Origin: Motacilla alba alba | Lineage: Eukaryota; Chordata; Aves; Passeriformes; Motacillidae | Direction of reading: 5' to 3' | Assembly (NCBI RefSeq): GCF_015832195.1 | Contig: NC_052027.1 | Coordinates: 17,294,149-17,358,148 of the forward strand | DNA: 64,000 nucleotides | Part shown: piece by piece, positions 1 through 12,200 of the stretch | Layout: every line of letters begins with the position of its first letter | Position numbering within the stretch: position 1 is the first letter of the stretch | Program-made: the position numbers and the translations under genes | Notes under the pieces: generated by a model | The model's database searches: none | The model's input: only the letters and a program-made list of their open reading frames with translations | Told to the model about the DNA's origin: nothing

Positions 1-1005
1 TCAGGGACATCAGAAAGGTACCACTGGCTCTAGATCTAGAATGTTACCAAATAAAAGGCATCCCAAAGGAGCAGAGAGGACACACTCTAAAACCACCTAT
101 TGTGGAGTTTTTACTGTAGTTACAGAGTTGAAAATGTGGAAAATTGCCAGGTTTGCTGTGGAGGATGAATGAGGCTGTTGGAGTGCAAGCTTGAGCTGAA
201 CCACTTGCTTATCTTGCACCTGGCTCGGGCAGGGCTTAACCACTGAAGCATGTCTGGGGTGAAACACTGGCCTGAGCTTGATGTTGTCTCTGTGAAGCAC
301 AGAAGAGCAGCCACATCCCTGCAGGGAAAGCGAGCATCACTCCCCTTAACCCAGGCATAAGAGGACTTGTTCAAAGTACAGATCTGCTCCTTGGAGGCCA
401 CGATGATGTGCAGTGGTAGTGTGGGAGCAAGCACTGTCAGAGATCCTTAGCCAGGTGGAGGAGGGAGTGACACTGAAATGTCACACTTCTGTTCTGCCTT
501 TGGTTCAGTTTGACTGAAGGTAACAGAAACCCTCATAAAATTGGTGGTTTTCTCCATGTAGAGGATGAGAATATGGCCCCACTTGGTGGACAATTGCTGT
601 GCTTGCTCCTCTCTCCTCCCCAAAGCAGGGATGCCTGTCAGAGCATACCTGGGTGAAACTAAGCTTAGTTGATGGTGAAGGTGAGCTGAGTAAAAAGCTG
701 TATTTGTTGATTTTTGTTGTTAATCACAGACTAACTTTAGTTACTTAGAGCTGATAATGTAAATGCATTTTTCTACAGCTGCTCCAAATCTATGTATGGT
801 CTGTTTGGTTTTGAATTTTGCAAAACTGCCTTGGAACAGTGCTCTCAGGCTATTGTCACATCCATACTTTTAGCAACACAGGCAACAAAAAGAATCTCTC
901 CTTTTAGTGTATGTTACTTTCATAAGCACTTGAAACTTGGCTAGGTAACTTTAAGTTTAGTAAATAAATTCCATTTTTTTGAGATGAATTCTCTCTTCTC
1001 TACAG
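1..1005. other. Non-coding flank upstream of the candidate SHISA5 exon
   Basis: No convincing exon was found on either strand. If SHISA5 has a long form, this stretch should be intronic. I looked for the cysteine-rich Shisa ectodomain expected in the long form and did not find it, so those exons probably lie beyond the left edge. The short open frames here have no family resemblance. Confidence 0.5.
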
Positions 1006-1062
1006 GATCTCTGACTCAGACATTTTTCAGGATCCCGATTTAGACTTTTCTTCTGGCCCCAG
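1006..1062 (+). CDS. Candidate coding exon of the long SHISA5 form (57 nt)
   Basis: A strong pyrimidine-rich acceptor (ctctcttctctacag) precedes the segment and a strong donor (CCCCAG|gtaagc) follows it. The exon is 57 nt, starts after two borrowed bases and ends with two bases (AG), so it is symmetric. Joined to SHISA5 exon 2 at 14712 it stays in frame: AG+T gives Ser, followed by FGTLIAIG. The encoded piece reads ISDSDIFQDPDLDFSSGP, an acidic, serine-rich juxtamembrane-like stretch. In mammalian long SHISA5 a short linker of this kind sits between the cysteine-rich ectodomain and the membrane segment. I do not recognise the peptide itself. It could instead belong to an unrelated upstream gene or be a chance exon; phase compatibility is the main support. 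Confidence 0.42.
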
Positions 1063-1125
1063 GTAAGCCATGCAAGCATTTAAAATGGGATTTGTGTAGA
1101 GGTTCTTCCTTGTGTAATCAGGACA

Positions 1126-1210
1126 TGTGGACCTGGCAATGCTGGGTTTAACAGCTGGACTCAGTGATCTTAAAGATCTTTTCCAGCCTAAACAATTCCA
1201 TGATTCTGTG
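1126..1210 (+). repeat. CR1 LINE 3' end fragment
   Basis: The segment reads as the CR1 3' terminus (ggactcagtgatcttaaaga, then cttttccagcctaaacaatt) and ends in the octamer-like attctgtg. It is heavily 5' truncated, in the + orientation. Edges are by eye. Confidence 0.8.
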
Positions 1211-1403
1211 CTGCTAGAATACAAAAAATAGAAATTCTAATTTGTGTCTTAAGAGTGTGGAGCACTCAAAATCTGTGTGTGTGTTGGAAGAAGGAGAGAC
1301 ATGAGGAAGAAGCTGGATGTTGCTATTTAGACCGTAACAGTCTCTGTATATAATAATCTGCATCCTCCTTGCTGAACAGGAGGTTGAAGCATTAGCTTCA
1401 ACA

Positions 1404-1655
1404 GAGTCACAGAACAGCTGGGGTTGGAAGGGACCTCTGGAGATCCAGTCCAACCCTCCTGCCAAGGCAGGGTCACCTGGAGCAGGTGACACAGGAATGT
1501 GTCCAGGTGTGACTTGAATGTCTCCAGAGGGGGTACCCCGCACACTCCCTGGGCAGCCTCTTCCAGTACTCTGCCATTCTTCACATAAAGAGGTTCTTCC
1601 TCATGATGAGGTGGAACATCCTCTGTTTTAGTTTATGGCCATTTCTCTGTGCTTT
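1404..1655 (-). repeat. CR1 LINE fragment, antisense
   Basis: Reading the + strand gives the complement of a CR1 3' region: gagtcacagaacagctgggg, ggttggaagggacctctgga, then ttcacataaagaggttcttc. The 3' end lies at the left. Open frames across it (about 1214-1584 on the minus strand) are repeat artefacts. Confidence 0.85.
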
Positions 1656-1888
1656 GTACTCTTAGAAAATCCACAGTGGCTCTGGAAGAAAATCTGCTTT
1701 TGTTTGAAGTATCTCCTTGGTGTTCTAGCATCTTTTGCAGTGAGTTTCTATCAGTATTTCTCCATCTCTTTCAATCTTGGGAAGAAGTAAATTCCTTAAA
1801 GCCTGTATTGGTGATGACAGGATTCCTGCTGTGAAAATGTGTCAGTTTTTCATGGTGCAGAAGATGATGAAGAGAGGGCAGGGATTAA

Positions 1889-2335
1889 TCACAGAATGTT
1901 ACAGGGTTGGAATGGACATTAAGGATGATGTATTCCCAGCCTCCCCCTGCCATTGCCAGGGACACACTTCCCACTTTCTGAAGGCCCATCCAGCCTGAAG
2001 GCCCATCCAGCCTTGAACACTGCTAGGATTGAGCATCCACAGCTTCCATTGGCAACCTGTTCTAGTGCATCACCACCCTCACAGTAAAAACCTTCTTCCT
2101 AATATCCAACCTAAATTTCCTGTCTTTCAATTTGTACCCATTACTCCCTGTCCTGTCACTCCAGTTCCTGACAAAGAGCCCCTCCCCGGTTCCCTGTAGC
2201 TCCTTCAGACCCTGGAAAGTGCTGGGAGGTGTCCACACAAGCTTCTGTTCTCCAGGCCGAACAGCCCCAGCTCTCCCAGCCTGTCTCCTCAGGGAAGGTG
2301 CTCCAGCCCTCTTATCGGCATCGTGCCTTCCCTGG
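1889..2335 (-). repeat. CR1 LINE fragment, antisense, before the SHISA5 minisatellite
   Basis: This is a longer CR1 copy in reverse orientation. It starts with the octamer region (atcacagaatgttacagggt), continues through the diagnostic aaaaccttcttcctaatatc and runs to the aggccgaacagccccagctc segment. It contains an internal duplication of about 19 bp (gaaggcccatccagcct) near 1979-2013. Its inner end almost touches the minisatellite and the CpG promoter. Confidence 0.85.
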
Positions 2336-2398
2336 GCTCGCTCCGACACTTCCGTGCGCTTCGTGTGCTGGGGACGGCCGAGCTGCGCGCAGTGTGGC

Positions 2399-2825
2399 GG
2401 GGCTCTGGCTGATGCGTGGCTCTGGCTGACGCGGGGCTCTGGCTGACGCGGGGCTCTGGCTGATGCGGGGCTCTGGCTGGTGCGGGGCCCTGGCTGACGC
2501 GTGGCTCTGGCTTGTGCGGGGCTCTGGCTGGTGCGGGGCTCTGGCTGGTGCGGGGCCCTGGCTGACGCGGGGCTCTGGCTGGTGCGGGGCCCTGGCTGAC
2601 GCGGGGCTCTGGCTGACGCGGGGCCCTGGCTGACGCGTGGCTCTGGCTTGTGCGGGGCTCTGGCTTGTGCGGGGCTCTGGCTGGTGCGGGGCCCTGGCTG
2701 ACGCGGGGCTCTGGCTGACGCGGGGCTCTGGCTGGTGCGGGGCTCTGGCTTGTGCGGGGCCCTGGCTGACGCGGGGCTCTGGCTGGTGCGGGGCTCTGGC
2801 TGGTGCGGGGCTCTGGCTGACGCGT
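2399..2825. repeat. 17-bp GC-rich minisatellite, 25 copies
   Basis: The CTCTGGCT or CCCTGGCT core recurs at 2403, 2420, 2437 and so on to 2811, always exactly 17 bp apart. That is 25 units with substitutions but no indels. The unit is roughly CTCTGGCTGACGCGGGG. Variable sites are C/T at unit position 2, the GAC/GAT/GGT/TGT block, and G/T in the G-run. All six CCCTGGCT units (2488, 2556, 2590, 2624, 2692, 2760) are followed by GAC, which suggests block-wise duplication of linked variants. Because 17 is not a multiple of three, reading frames through it stay open for long distances and are not genes. It ends within 120 bp of the SHISA5 short-form ATG and could change promoter spacing or methylation. 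Confidence 0.95.
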
Positions 2826-3200
2826 GTCCCTGCGTGGGTTCGGGCGCTCGGCATCGCGGCCGCGGCTCCCTTTAAGGGGCGGTGCGGGCGCCGTGACGTG
2901 CTCGGGGCGGGCGGCGGGCGCGGGGCAGCGGCGGCGAGCATGGGGTAAGCGGCGGCGCTCGGGGGGCTCGGGACGGCACCTGACAGCCCCGGGGGGGACC
3001 CCGACAGCTGCAGGGGGAACCCGCCCGGCCTTCCCGGGACCTCCGGCGGAGCGGGCTCGGTACCGGCTGCGAGCGGGGCCGTGCGAGCGGCATGGTCCCC
3101 GGGAGCGGCGGGCGGGGGTCGGCGCGGCCGGGCGGAGCCCCCGCGCTGTGTTAGTCCGGGCACATCTTTACCTGCGGCGGAGGAAGGAGCCGCGCTAAAG
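2826..3200 (+). promoter_or_regulatory. SHISA5: CpG-island promoter of the SHISA5 short form
   Basis: Very GC- and CpG-rich DNA surrounds the short-form ATG at 2940. Just upstream are a GC-box-like ggggcggtgc (about 2876) and a CRE-half/E-box-like gtgacgtgctc (about 2892). No TATA box is placed convincingly; ccctttaagg at about 2868 is the only A/T run. The CpG richness extends about 250 bp into intron 1. The transcription start is inferred to lie between about 2850 and 2930. Confidence 0.75.
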
Positions 3201-6200
3201 GCAATAGGCACGGGCATGGTGGTGTGAACGGGCTACGGGGACGTCTTGGAGCCTTGGTCTCTTTAGGCGATGTCTCCTCGACAAGGAGGAGGATTTAATG
3301 TAACATATTTTGGAGAAGGGGTGCCCCTTCTCAGCTGGGCCGATCTTCTGTCTTCAGCAGTGTCGTTCCAGTACAGCAGGCGTGAGCCTTATCTTTAAGT
3401 CAGGGCTTGTTCTTTGTAAATGAGAAAAAAAGCATTTAGGATGGAACAGATAAATTGTTTTAATTATCTTTATTTTCAGCTGTGGAATGTTTTAAAACAG
3501 AAGTGTGGATGTCTCAACTTGAGAAGACGGTGACTTCTGTTTTCCTTTTCAATTACATTGCAGCTTTCAAAAATTATGCAAAGGCCTAGACTTGACATCA
3601 AACTTACCTTCTTGTTAGGCAATTTTATTAGAAAGGTGGTAATTACTCACAGGAATACTGTCCTTTAAAAGCCACCCAGATATGATTCTAGAGGAAAACC
3701 ACATCTCAGAACTTTCCAAAATGACTTATGACCAAGCTGTCCCATTTAGTGTATTTCAATACTGGGAATTGCAGTGAGTGGCACTGTCTGTGACTGCAGC
3801 CAGTGGGACACCAATTAGGTTTTTGTTTAGTTACAGACAGTGCCTGGGTTTTTGTGTTGTGTATGTTGAGGTTTTTATGCTTTTTTTAACCAAATAGTAA
3901 GCTGAATTCCTTCTGGAAGAGTTGTCCTGCTTCCTTGCCTGCAAGGTATACTCCACCCTCTCTCTCCGTGCCAATTTATTTTAAAAGGCAGGTTTTGCCT
4001 TGTTTCTTGATGACTATGTTAGTTTAATTCTTCACTGTGTAGAAAGAAGGGCTGATGTCAGAATATTTCTTTGTATCTCCAACAAGATGAGCATTCTCTT
4101 TAAACAGTTTGTAACATGACAGGAAGTAAAAAGGGCAACTTCCTTTAGTGCCCTGTCCTTTCTTAGGAGTTGAAAATATTACCTTTGACACTGCCCTTGA
4201 GAAGGAGGTGATGATTTCCTGGCTTTTTGGGTCAGAAAGTGTTCAGTTCCCCATTCTTACATCAGGCTGATTTCTAGATTGAGTTACCACCCTGGCACAC
4301 TGCTCACAAATCCTGTCTTTTTAAGAGAACTTCCCCTTTCTGAGGGCGAGTTACACACTACCTGTGGACTTGCCACTGGACTCTGTGGTCTGGGTGTTTC
4401 TTCTCCCTGCTTGGAAATCCTGCCACAATTACACCCTAATTCTGAGGACAGGGTTAGGGAAGGGCTACTGGTGGAATGTTTGTTTGTTCTTTGTTGTCTT
4501 GCCCGGCTGAGCAATTTCTAGTTTGCTTGTACTTTTGCTCTTTTGCTATGTTTATTCTGAAGTCTTCTGCAGAAGTGCAAGCAACGCACCGGTTTTCAGT
4601 AGGTTTCCTTTTAGTATCATCCATTGATACTGTCTTTCAGTATTTATATTAAGTATCAGGTGCTGTTCAGGCAGGTGTGCATTTTGGGCAATCCTTTTAA
4701 GTGTATTTCACATTGCAGGTGAAATATAATCTTTGGACATTTTAAAGACAATAAATTACGCTCCACTGGAGTGTGTTAATAATGCACTTCTAAGAACTTG
4801 AAAGCATTTTCCTTCCCAGAATGCTGTGTTTGGAAGCAAATGTAAGCATTCTAGGAAAAGTATAAAAGTCAGGGTTAACTCAGATTCAGGCCTTTTCCTT
4901 TGTTGATCAGTCCTTAAAGATCGTGTGGAGCTTTTAGGTCAGGGTATAGGCACAGGTTTCATACTGCTGAACTTGATAAATTTGTCACCATTTTTCATTG
5001 ACCATAAGTGATTTCTCCAATTTCTGCTGCTAGTGAATGTGTTGTGGCAAAGGTTTACTACTGGAAGGTGTTTCAGGATTTCCCCCCCCCCCCATTTTAA
5101 TTGGATTACTGAGTTTTCCCCTGCTTTAGTCTGGTTTCAAGGATGGATTGTGAGTAGTGAGGTTAATTTAGTTGGTTTCCCCTTTTTATTCTGTAGTAGT
5201 ATTCTTATTTTAAGAAACTGCGTAAAACGCAGAGCACTGATTCACCAGGTCAGAACTTGTTATTATTTTCATTGGTAGTGTGATTACTTAGCCTTGGTAT
5301 GCCAATTTTCCAATAGTGACCCTTACTGGAAAAGGAAATTAGATGACTCATATCCACAATTCAACTAATTGTGAAGAATTTGAGTGTTTAAGGAGGTGGA
5401 GCAATTCAGAACATCTGTATCAGTTACAGAACAAAATAATGTAGTTGGGGCAGCTGATACTGGGCTTTCTAGTTGGAAACAAAACTTCACATTGTCTGTG
5501 TACGCAGTTAATTTGGCTCTGTTTCTGAATTAATTTCTGCCTGTAAGCTACAGCAGATTGTGTAACAGGTACAGTAATGCCTGAGGCAAGGCTGTTCCTC
5601 CTTAGGAGAAGGGGGAGGCAGAATGTTCATTTTCCTGGGAAGCTTTGGCCAGCAGAGACAGACCAGCCTTGTTGGATGGGGATGTGCTCATTTGGGGTTT
5701 GAGCCATGTGTTGTCTTGTGGCTTCCTTGTCCTTTTGTGATATAGAGAAAATCCCTGCCTGCTTGGAATGTGGCATCTACAGTAGCTGCTACAGGCTAAC
5801 CTGGCAAAACCAGCATATTTCTAGCAGTGAAAGATATTATTATCCTGATTTTCTTTGTCTGGTTTAGATATTTCCAAGCACATATTTTCTCCACAGACAA
5901 GGTCTAAAATGATACTGAGCTATGTCTCGTTCCTTCTCCCCTGCTATCACCATCAGGGTCTCCAGTTTACATGTCCTGGTATATTTGGATACTGCAGGAT
6001 CTGTAATAGGTTGCCAGTGGTAAGAAAATAAATAATGAAGATAATTACAGAATCACAGAATTGTTAGGGTTGGAAGGAACCTCTGGAGATCATCTGGTCC
6101 AACCCCCCCTCCAAGGCAGGGTCACTTGGAGCAGGTTACACAGGAATGTGTCCAGGTGGGTGTGGAATGTTTCCAGAGGGAAGACTCCATGAAAATTGGA

Positions 6201-9200
6201 AAAAAGTCTTGTAGAAATATAAGCAGTCTCTGTTTAATGAGCAGAGGATTTCTTTTCCAGTGCTGGTCCTTGATGTTGTCTGTAATAAATGAGTTAAACT
6301 GCATACAGCCTGTTCTGTGAGGCTCGTGTTCAAGCACAGGCTAATCTCTCCAAGGAATGTAAGCGTCTTGCCTGGAAACAACTGAGACTTGGATTTGAAG
6401 CTACTTAAAGAATTTTTTAATGCTTTTTACTAGCCTGAAGAGTAAACATCAGCTTGCACAATTAGCAGTGGTAACTTGCATTGCATTTGGCTTTGTGTTC
6501 ACCATGTTCTTGGTGAAGAAGCTGCTTGAAGGTGGCAGAGGGTTATGAGTTGTGGTCTCTGCTGCTGTAGGCACTTAGGTTTCGTTTCCTCAGAAACCAG
6601 GCAGGAAGGGGAGGTTGAAAAATGCTGCCCTGGTGCAAGAGGCAGATCTGCACAGCTGGGTTAGTGTGCCCTGCTAACCACAGAGGGCTGTGTGACAGCA
6701 ACAACCTGAGCACACCACGACACAGCAAGATTGATCACTTGGATTCTGTTCAGGAGTTAATTTTCCTGTGGCTTGGTGCTTCGTTGACTGTAGCTACCTA
6801 CGAGGGTAGAGTGTTCCCTCTGGCTGTGGGTTTTCCTGTGCCTCTGTGTAACTCTGAAAACAGTAAATTTTTAACGTACAAGCTGACTCTGGAGAGAGGT
6901 TGTGGAAGAGATTGCAGGCAGGGTAGCCCTCAGAGAAGGATCCTATAGCCCAAGAAACAGAGAATGCTCTAAAAACATGTTTAAAAAAACCATGATGGCT
7001 ATTTATTAGGATCTGTAAAAATGTGAGCATTTAGAGCACTAACTCTGCTTTTTCATCTGCTGCCATAAAAAAGCCATGGCCTGAGGTGTAGCTGGATATA
7101 TTTGCCACAGACTGTGTTTGTAGGTGTATTATGGGAGTAGGAGAATACCCTTGATTTGCCCAGCCTTTTAAAACTGCAGCTGTAGGGTCTTTTGTGAAAT
7201 GAACAAATTGGCTTAATTTCAGGAAATTACCAATTGTGTAGAGACTGGCCTTTTGACAAAATCCTTGTATTCAAAGCCTTTGATACCATTCATTTTTGAT
7301 GTGATACACCTCTGTTTTTATTAGCATGATCTCTGGCTCTCAGTTCCACTGAGAGGTAAAAAAACCTCCTTAAAAACCCCCTTTTTTATTTTTAGGGTGT
7401 GAAAGGCACTAGATTGTGACTCTTTTGGTGAAGGTCTCATTAATAATCAATGCCATTTAAAAGAAGCAGTGGTTGGCCAGATGTGACCTCTGCTGCAGTG
7501 GTTTGTTCCTGTTTGTACAGTGTTGGATTTTCCTTGATGATCCTTGTTGTGCTGGGTGACTAATATTCCAGAAGAGAAAGGGGTATGTATGTGGGGCAGG
7601 ATGTCACTTCACAGTAGTACAGGATAATTAATTTATGTAATGCAGACTTTGCTCCTGCCTGAGCACAGTATTTTGAAGTTTTATATATTTGATGATACAT
7701 GAGTAATGTGGGTAAAGAAAAAGGTGTGTTTCCTATAAAAGCTGGGTTATAAGGCAGGCAAAGCAGGTGGGTGTAACCTAGTCCAAACTTCCTTTTACTG
7801 CAGTTCCAGTGTGTTTGGCAAGTCATACACCAGATTTCAATTTGCCAGGAAAAAAATACTTTAACTCTTTGGCCAAGTTAGTTTCTAATAGTTGTTTAAA
7901 TCTGCTTCTAGAATTGGTATGATACTGGCAGTAGCAAATTCATAATATTGCAGTTTTTGTGGGGAAATTTTTTTTGTAGCACTTAATTGGTTTTTTGTTT
8001 TGTTTGGCTTTTTTTTTTTTCAGCTAAACTTGTTCTGCTAATTCATTTAACCATCTAAGAAAAACCCTTCCCATTGCCAAATTTGAATTTGGGTGTGGGG
8101 GTAACATCCTGTGTCCTTGAAGTGGGTGGTAGGAAGGGAACTGACTCATGTTGTTCGCCTTAAATATCTGTAATCATTCTACATTCTCTTTTTGCCACTG
8201 AAGGAACATTTTAAATTTATTTACCACCTGCAGAAGCAAATGCCTTTAATTCTGTTTAAGGACAGTTTGTATGCTGAGGGTCCAGTGGACTGAAAATTAT
8301 CTGGGGACCTGCCTGAAGCTGCAGTGTTAATTCTTGCACTGCTGATGAAAGACTTCAGTCCCTCGGAATGCAGCCATGACTTTTCCCCTTGTTATGTGCA
8401 TATTTTAATGCATCAGTTACTTATAGCAATTACTCTCTGTTTTCTACAAAGTGTACAATAATAGATTTCCTGGCAAACTTCACTGGAAAATTGTATTTTT
8501 AGTATGTATTACAAAGGGATTTGTATACATAGACGTATTTAGTACAAGTGCACTCTTTAAGGACCAAGAAAAGATGCTTGTATACATACTCCATAATAAC
8601 CTGTTGGATCATGGTGTTGGGTGTTTGAGTAAGACCACAAACTCCAGGAAGTTCCCTCCCTGCCACTTTCTCATAAAGGCTGCTTAAGAACACGTTGTGC
8701 CAAACATGTTATTTTTTAAAAATGGAGAATTTTAAAAATATAATGTAAATATAATATTAAAAATAGTAGTTGCCTTAATTCCAGTAGGTCTTTGTGTATA
8801 AAACTGAAGTTTATTATTCTGGGCTTAAAGTAATCCACATCAGATTCCTATTTGCACAAACAGCTAAAGGCTCCATTCAGCACATATTTAGCAAACTTCT
8901 TCCTGTAAGATTCTTGCCTTCTCTTTTTCTATAGCACTCATTGCTTCCCATGGCATTATTGCTGTTTTAGCTCGTTTCTCACGCCGGAGCTGTGCTCAGC
9001 TGTGGGCTCTGGGGGATGCAGCTCAGGGCTGTTTATACTGCAGGTAAACAAAGGGCTTGTTTTGCTGGGGCTCCCGCTGCAAACTCTCCTTTTGGGACTA
9101 CCCAGAAAGAATTATGGAAAGTAGTGCTGAGCTTTAGGGGTCTTCATTTAATCTGTGTCCCTGCTAGAGCAGTTTGCAGTTAATGATGGCTTGAGCTGGT

Positions 9201-12200
9201 GCTGCTCTGAGGGGGTTAGTCAAAATAAAGTGAAACCCTTTTCACGACATTAAGGGACTGTAAAGGGCAGAACCCCAGGAGAGACCCTCTGAAGTGCTAA
9301 TTGAGTTAACATTTGTTTGAAACACCAGGCAACACAATTCCAATCCTGCATTGCAGAGCTGGTAAAATGACTTTGCAGTTTCTCAAACTTGCCAGTCTCA
9401 TGAAACAACCAAGATTTTGCAAAATTGAAACCATGCTGCTCAGTCTGAGTCTTAGGCTGCCTGTTGCCTACCACAAGGATCACTTGGAAACTTCCTGATC
9501 ATGTAGAGATCCTGTTCTGGGGAGGTGGCCAAGGCTGCACCAGCAATTACTGTGATTGCACCTGGACTAGGAGGCTTAACTCTGGTGTGTATTCTGATTG
9601 TCTGCTCGTGCTGAAGCTCCTGGCTGTGCTAAATTAGGCTGGTCCCTCTTGCAAGTGTTAAAACCAGGCTAATGTTTTCCTGTGAGTTTACTTGCTGAGT
9701 AATAGTAAATTATTTTCATTTAATCTCTAGGAAAGTGGTTCTTATGCTTTGAATTTTTATGCTTAAACATTAAACTAAGGATGTGTGTTGCTAGTAAAGT
9801 CGTAAAAACTAATCCCTCTGAAAGCTCTTGGGAATTCGTATTGCTCTTAAAAAAAAAAGCATTATTTTCCTGCTAAACTTCACAGAGAGTGTGTGGCATT
9901 GTATGGCTGTGACTAAAATGTTAGTTAGGCATCTCTCTCTGGGGACTTGTTTGGGCATGCCCTACACCTGAGTCAGGGCAAACGTGGGTATTTACCATTC
10001 CATCACATTTCTGGGAACTGGGTCCTTTTTGGGAGCAGTAAGGAATGACATGCATATATTCAATTATTTATTTTACTTTTAGGAATGGCCTAAATGATCT
10101 TTTGAAGTCTTTCCAGACCACCCCGTGTTACAGCCATAACTGACTGTTTGTAAATGTTTGTTTTGAAGAGAGCCTTGCCAATGTGTTTCTCGAAGCATGG
10201 AACAAATCTTGGAATAGATTAAAACTTGCACAATAAAAAGGCTGCTTAAACTAATTTTCATTACTAGGTGGTCTCATTGTCAATTTGGATATTTTTTTCT
10301 GTTTTAAGACAAAATTTTTAGTGTGTCCTACTCTCATGAAGGCATAGATATGTGAAAACTTCCTTTGTATAAGTTTACAAAATGTCACTGACTTAAGTGA
10401 TTCAAACTCTTCTTAAGAGTTTAAAAAATTGCTGGAATCAAAAGTTTGATATTTGAAAATGCTTTAAATAAACTATGTTTTTTCCCATTTGACTGTTCAA
10501 GATGGAGATCTCCAACATGAATAACTGCCTTGAGAATTAACTTCTACAAATAGTATTATTTAGATCCTTGATTCTCACATTTTAATATGTCCATTGCAAC
10601 TCATTCAGTCCTGAAAGGGGTAAAATAGGCAAGTAACTCCCTTTATGTGAGCTGACAGATATACTGAATAATTAGACAGCTTTAGAGGTGAGTCTGAGAG
10701 ACATTCTCATTACACACACACTTCAGTGCTTTCCAAAGGTGAGAGCATTGGGGTAAAAGTGGAGGTAGGGCAAGGCAGGAGAGGGGTGGTGATGGCAGGA
10801 TGTTATCTCTCCATTTTTACTAAATGGAATAAATTTCTCCATATTTGCTTTTCTATACATTTTATGAGAAGTTGCAATTCGTCATTGCTGCAGCAAACTG
10901 CTGTTAGGTTTGATTTTGTTTTTTATGAAATCGTTGGCAAAAGTTTGCTTTTCTGTGGGGAGAAAGAAGCAGGAAATGTCAGTGAATGAGCTCAAGCTGT
11001 TTATAACTCTGTGTGCTTTATTTAGACTATGGTATATATAATGTGGGAGTCTGGAAACCTGAATTGTGACTGACGCCAGCAGAGCACTGAGCTGCTGCTG
11101 TGGCCACCCTGATTTCTGCACTCTGACGTTTGTTTGCAGAATGCAGGGGTCAGGTGTACTTTTGGTTTTGGTTGGCTTTTGCTTTCTCATGGTTAACCAT
11201 TCAGGGGAGGAATCTGTAAGCAGCAATCCCTCACGTGTGTTCTTTTTCATTTATGTACAATGCTAACAGTAATTATCATTTAATATGAATATGGTTTTTT
11301 TTCCAAATATTTTAGGGCCCTTTAGGCAGATTCATCAGGTGAAAGCAATCAAATTAAGCAATTTTTGTCTAAGAAGGGAGTTAGCACACTGCAAGGGAGT
11401 CTTTATACAGTGCCTGGAATATCTTGTCTCCTGAAGGTTAGAAGGTTCACTGAGTGATGTGTGTTGAGCACCATTCTGACTTCACTTGACCATCATCCAT
11501 TAGTGGCAGCTCTCCTGCACCTTTTTCAGTACTGGGATATCACCTAAATGCTCAAGAAGTTTTGAAACCAGTACTCCTTGGGCAGTAAAAAAGACATTAT
11601 TACAGTAAGGTAGTGACTGACCATGCAGAAATTCCAAAAGAGCACTGCTAGTTTTGGTTGTCAATAAAAATACTTAGGAAAAAACTTCTTTTTGAAGAAC
11701 CCCAGTGTTGAAATAGAGTGTTGATGACATGAATTACAAGTTCACAGCACTTACTGTTTTTTCTGTAAATATCTCCCTTCTTTGTGCTGTTCTAAGACAT
11801 TAGCCTGCATGAGCCCAAGCACTGGCAGGAAAATTATCTGCTGGAATGTAGGTGATAGAAATGCCTGCCAGTAATCAGTTGTTGCACTCCTTAAAGAACT
11901 GTGAGAAGAGCTGACTCCTCTCTGTTATTTGACTTGCTGGGTTGTCTCTGAAAGGTTATAATTTTGGTCTGCAGTGATCAGACAGTGTTTCAGTGGGTAG
12001 GAGTGGATCACAGTGTTTGTACACACAAACACAGAACTCTAACCTGTACACCTGACACACCTGCACTTCAAACATGTGCCTCCGTTTAACTCTTCAGAAG
12101 ATGGGTGCAGAATGTCCTTGTGTCATGGTTATGTCATTTTGCCAAGGACACAAGTGATCCAAATGCACAGGGTGTCTCTAACAGCTTGGTGAAGATGAGG

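Noticed and set aside
2312..3217. 301-codon minus-strand frame with repeated Pro/Glu/Arg/Ser-Gln-rich peptide
   Set aside because: It is the minisatellite translated. A 17-bp unit cycles through all frames every 51 bp, and the consensus has no stop. It also runs through the SHISA5 promoter with no splice or family support.
10079..10125. Possible CR1 3' tail (cctaaatgatcttttgaagt)
   Set aside because: Only about 30 bp resemble CR1 and the octamers are missing, which is too weak to list.
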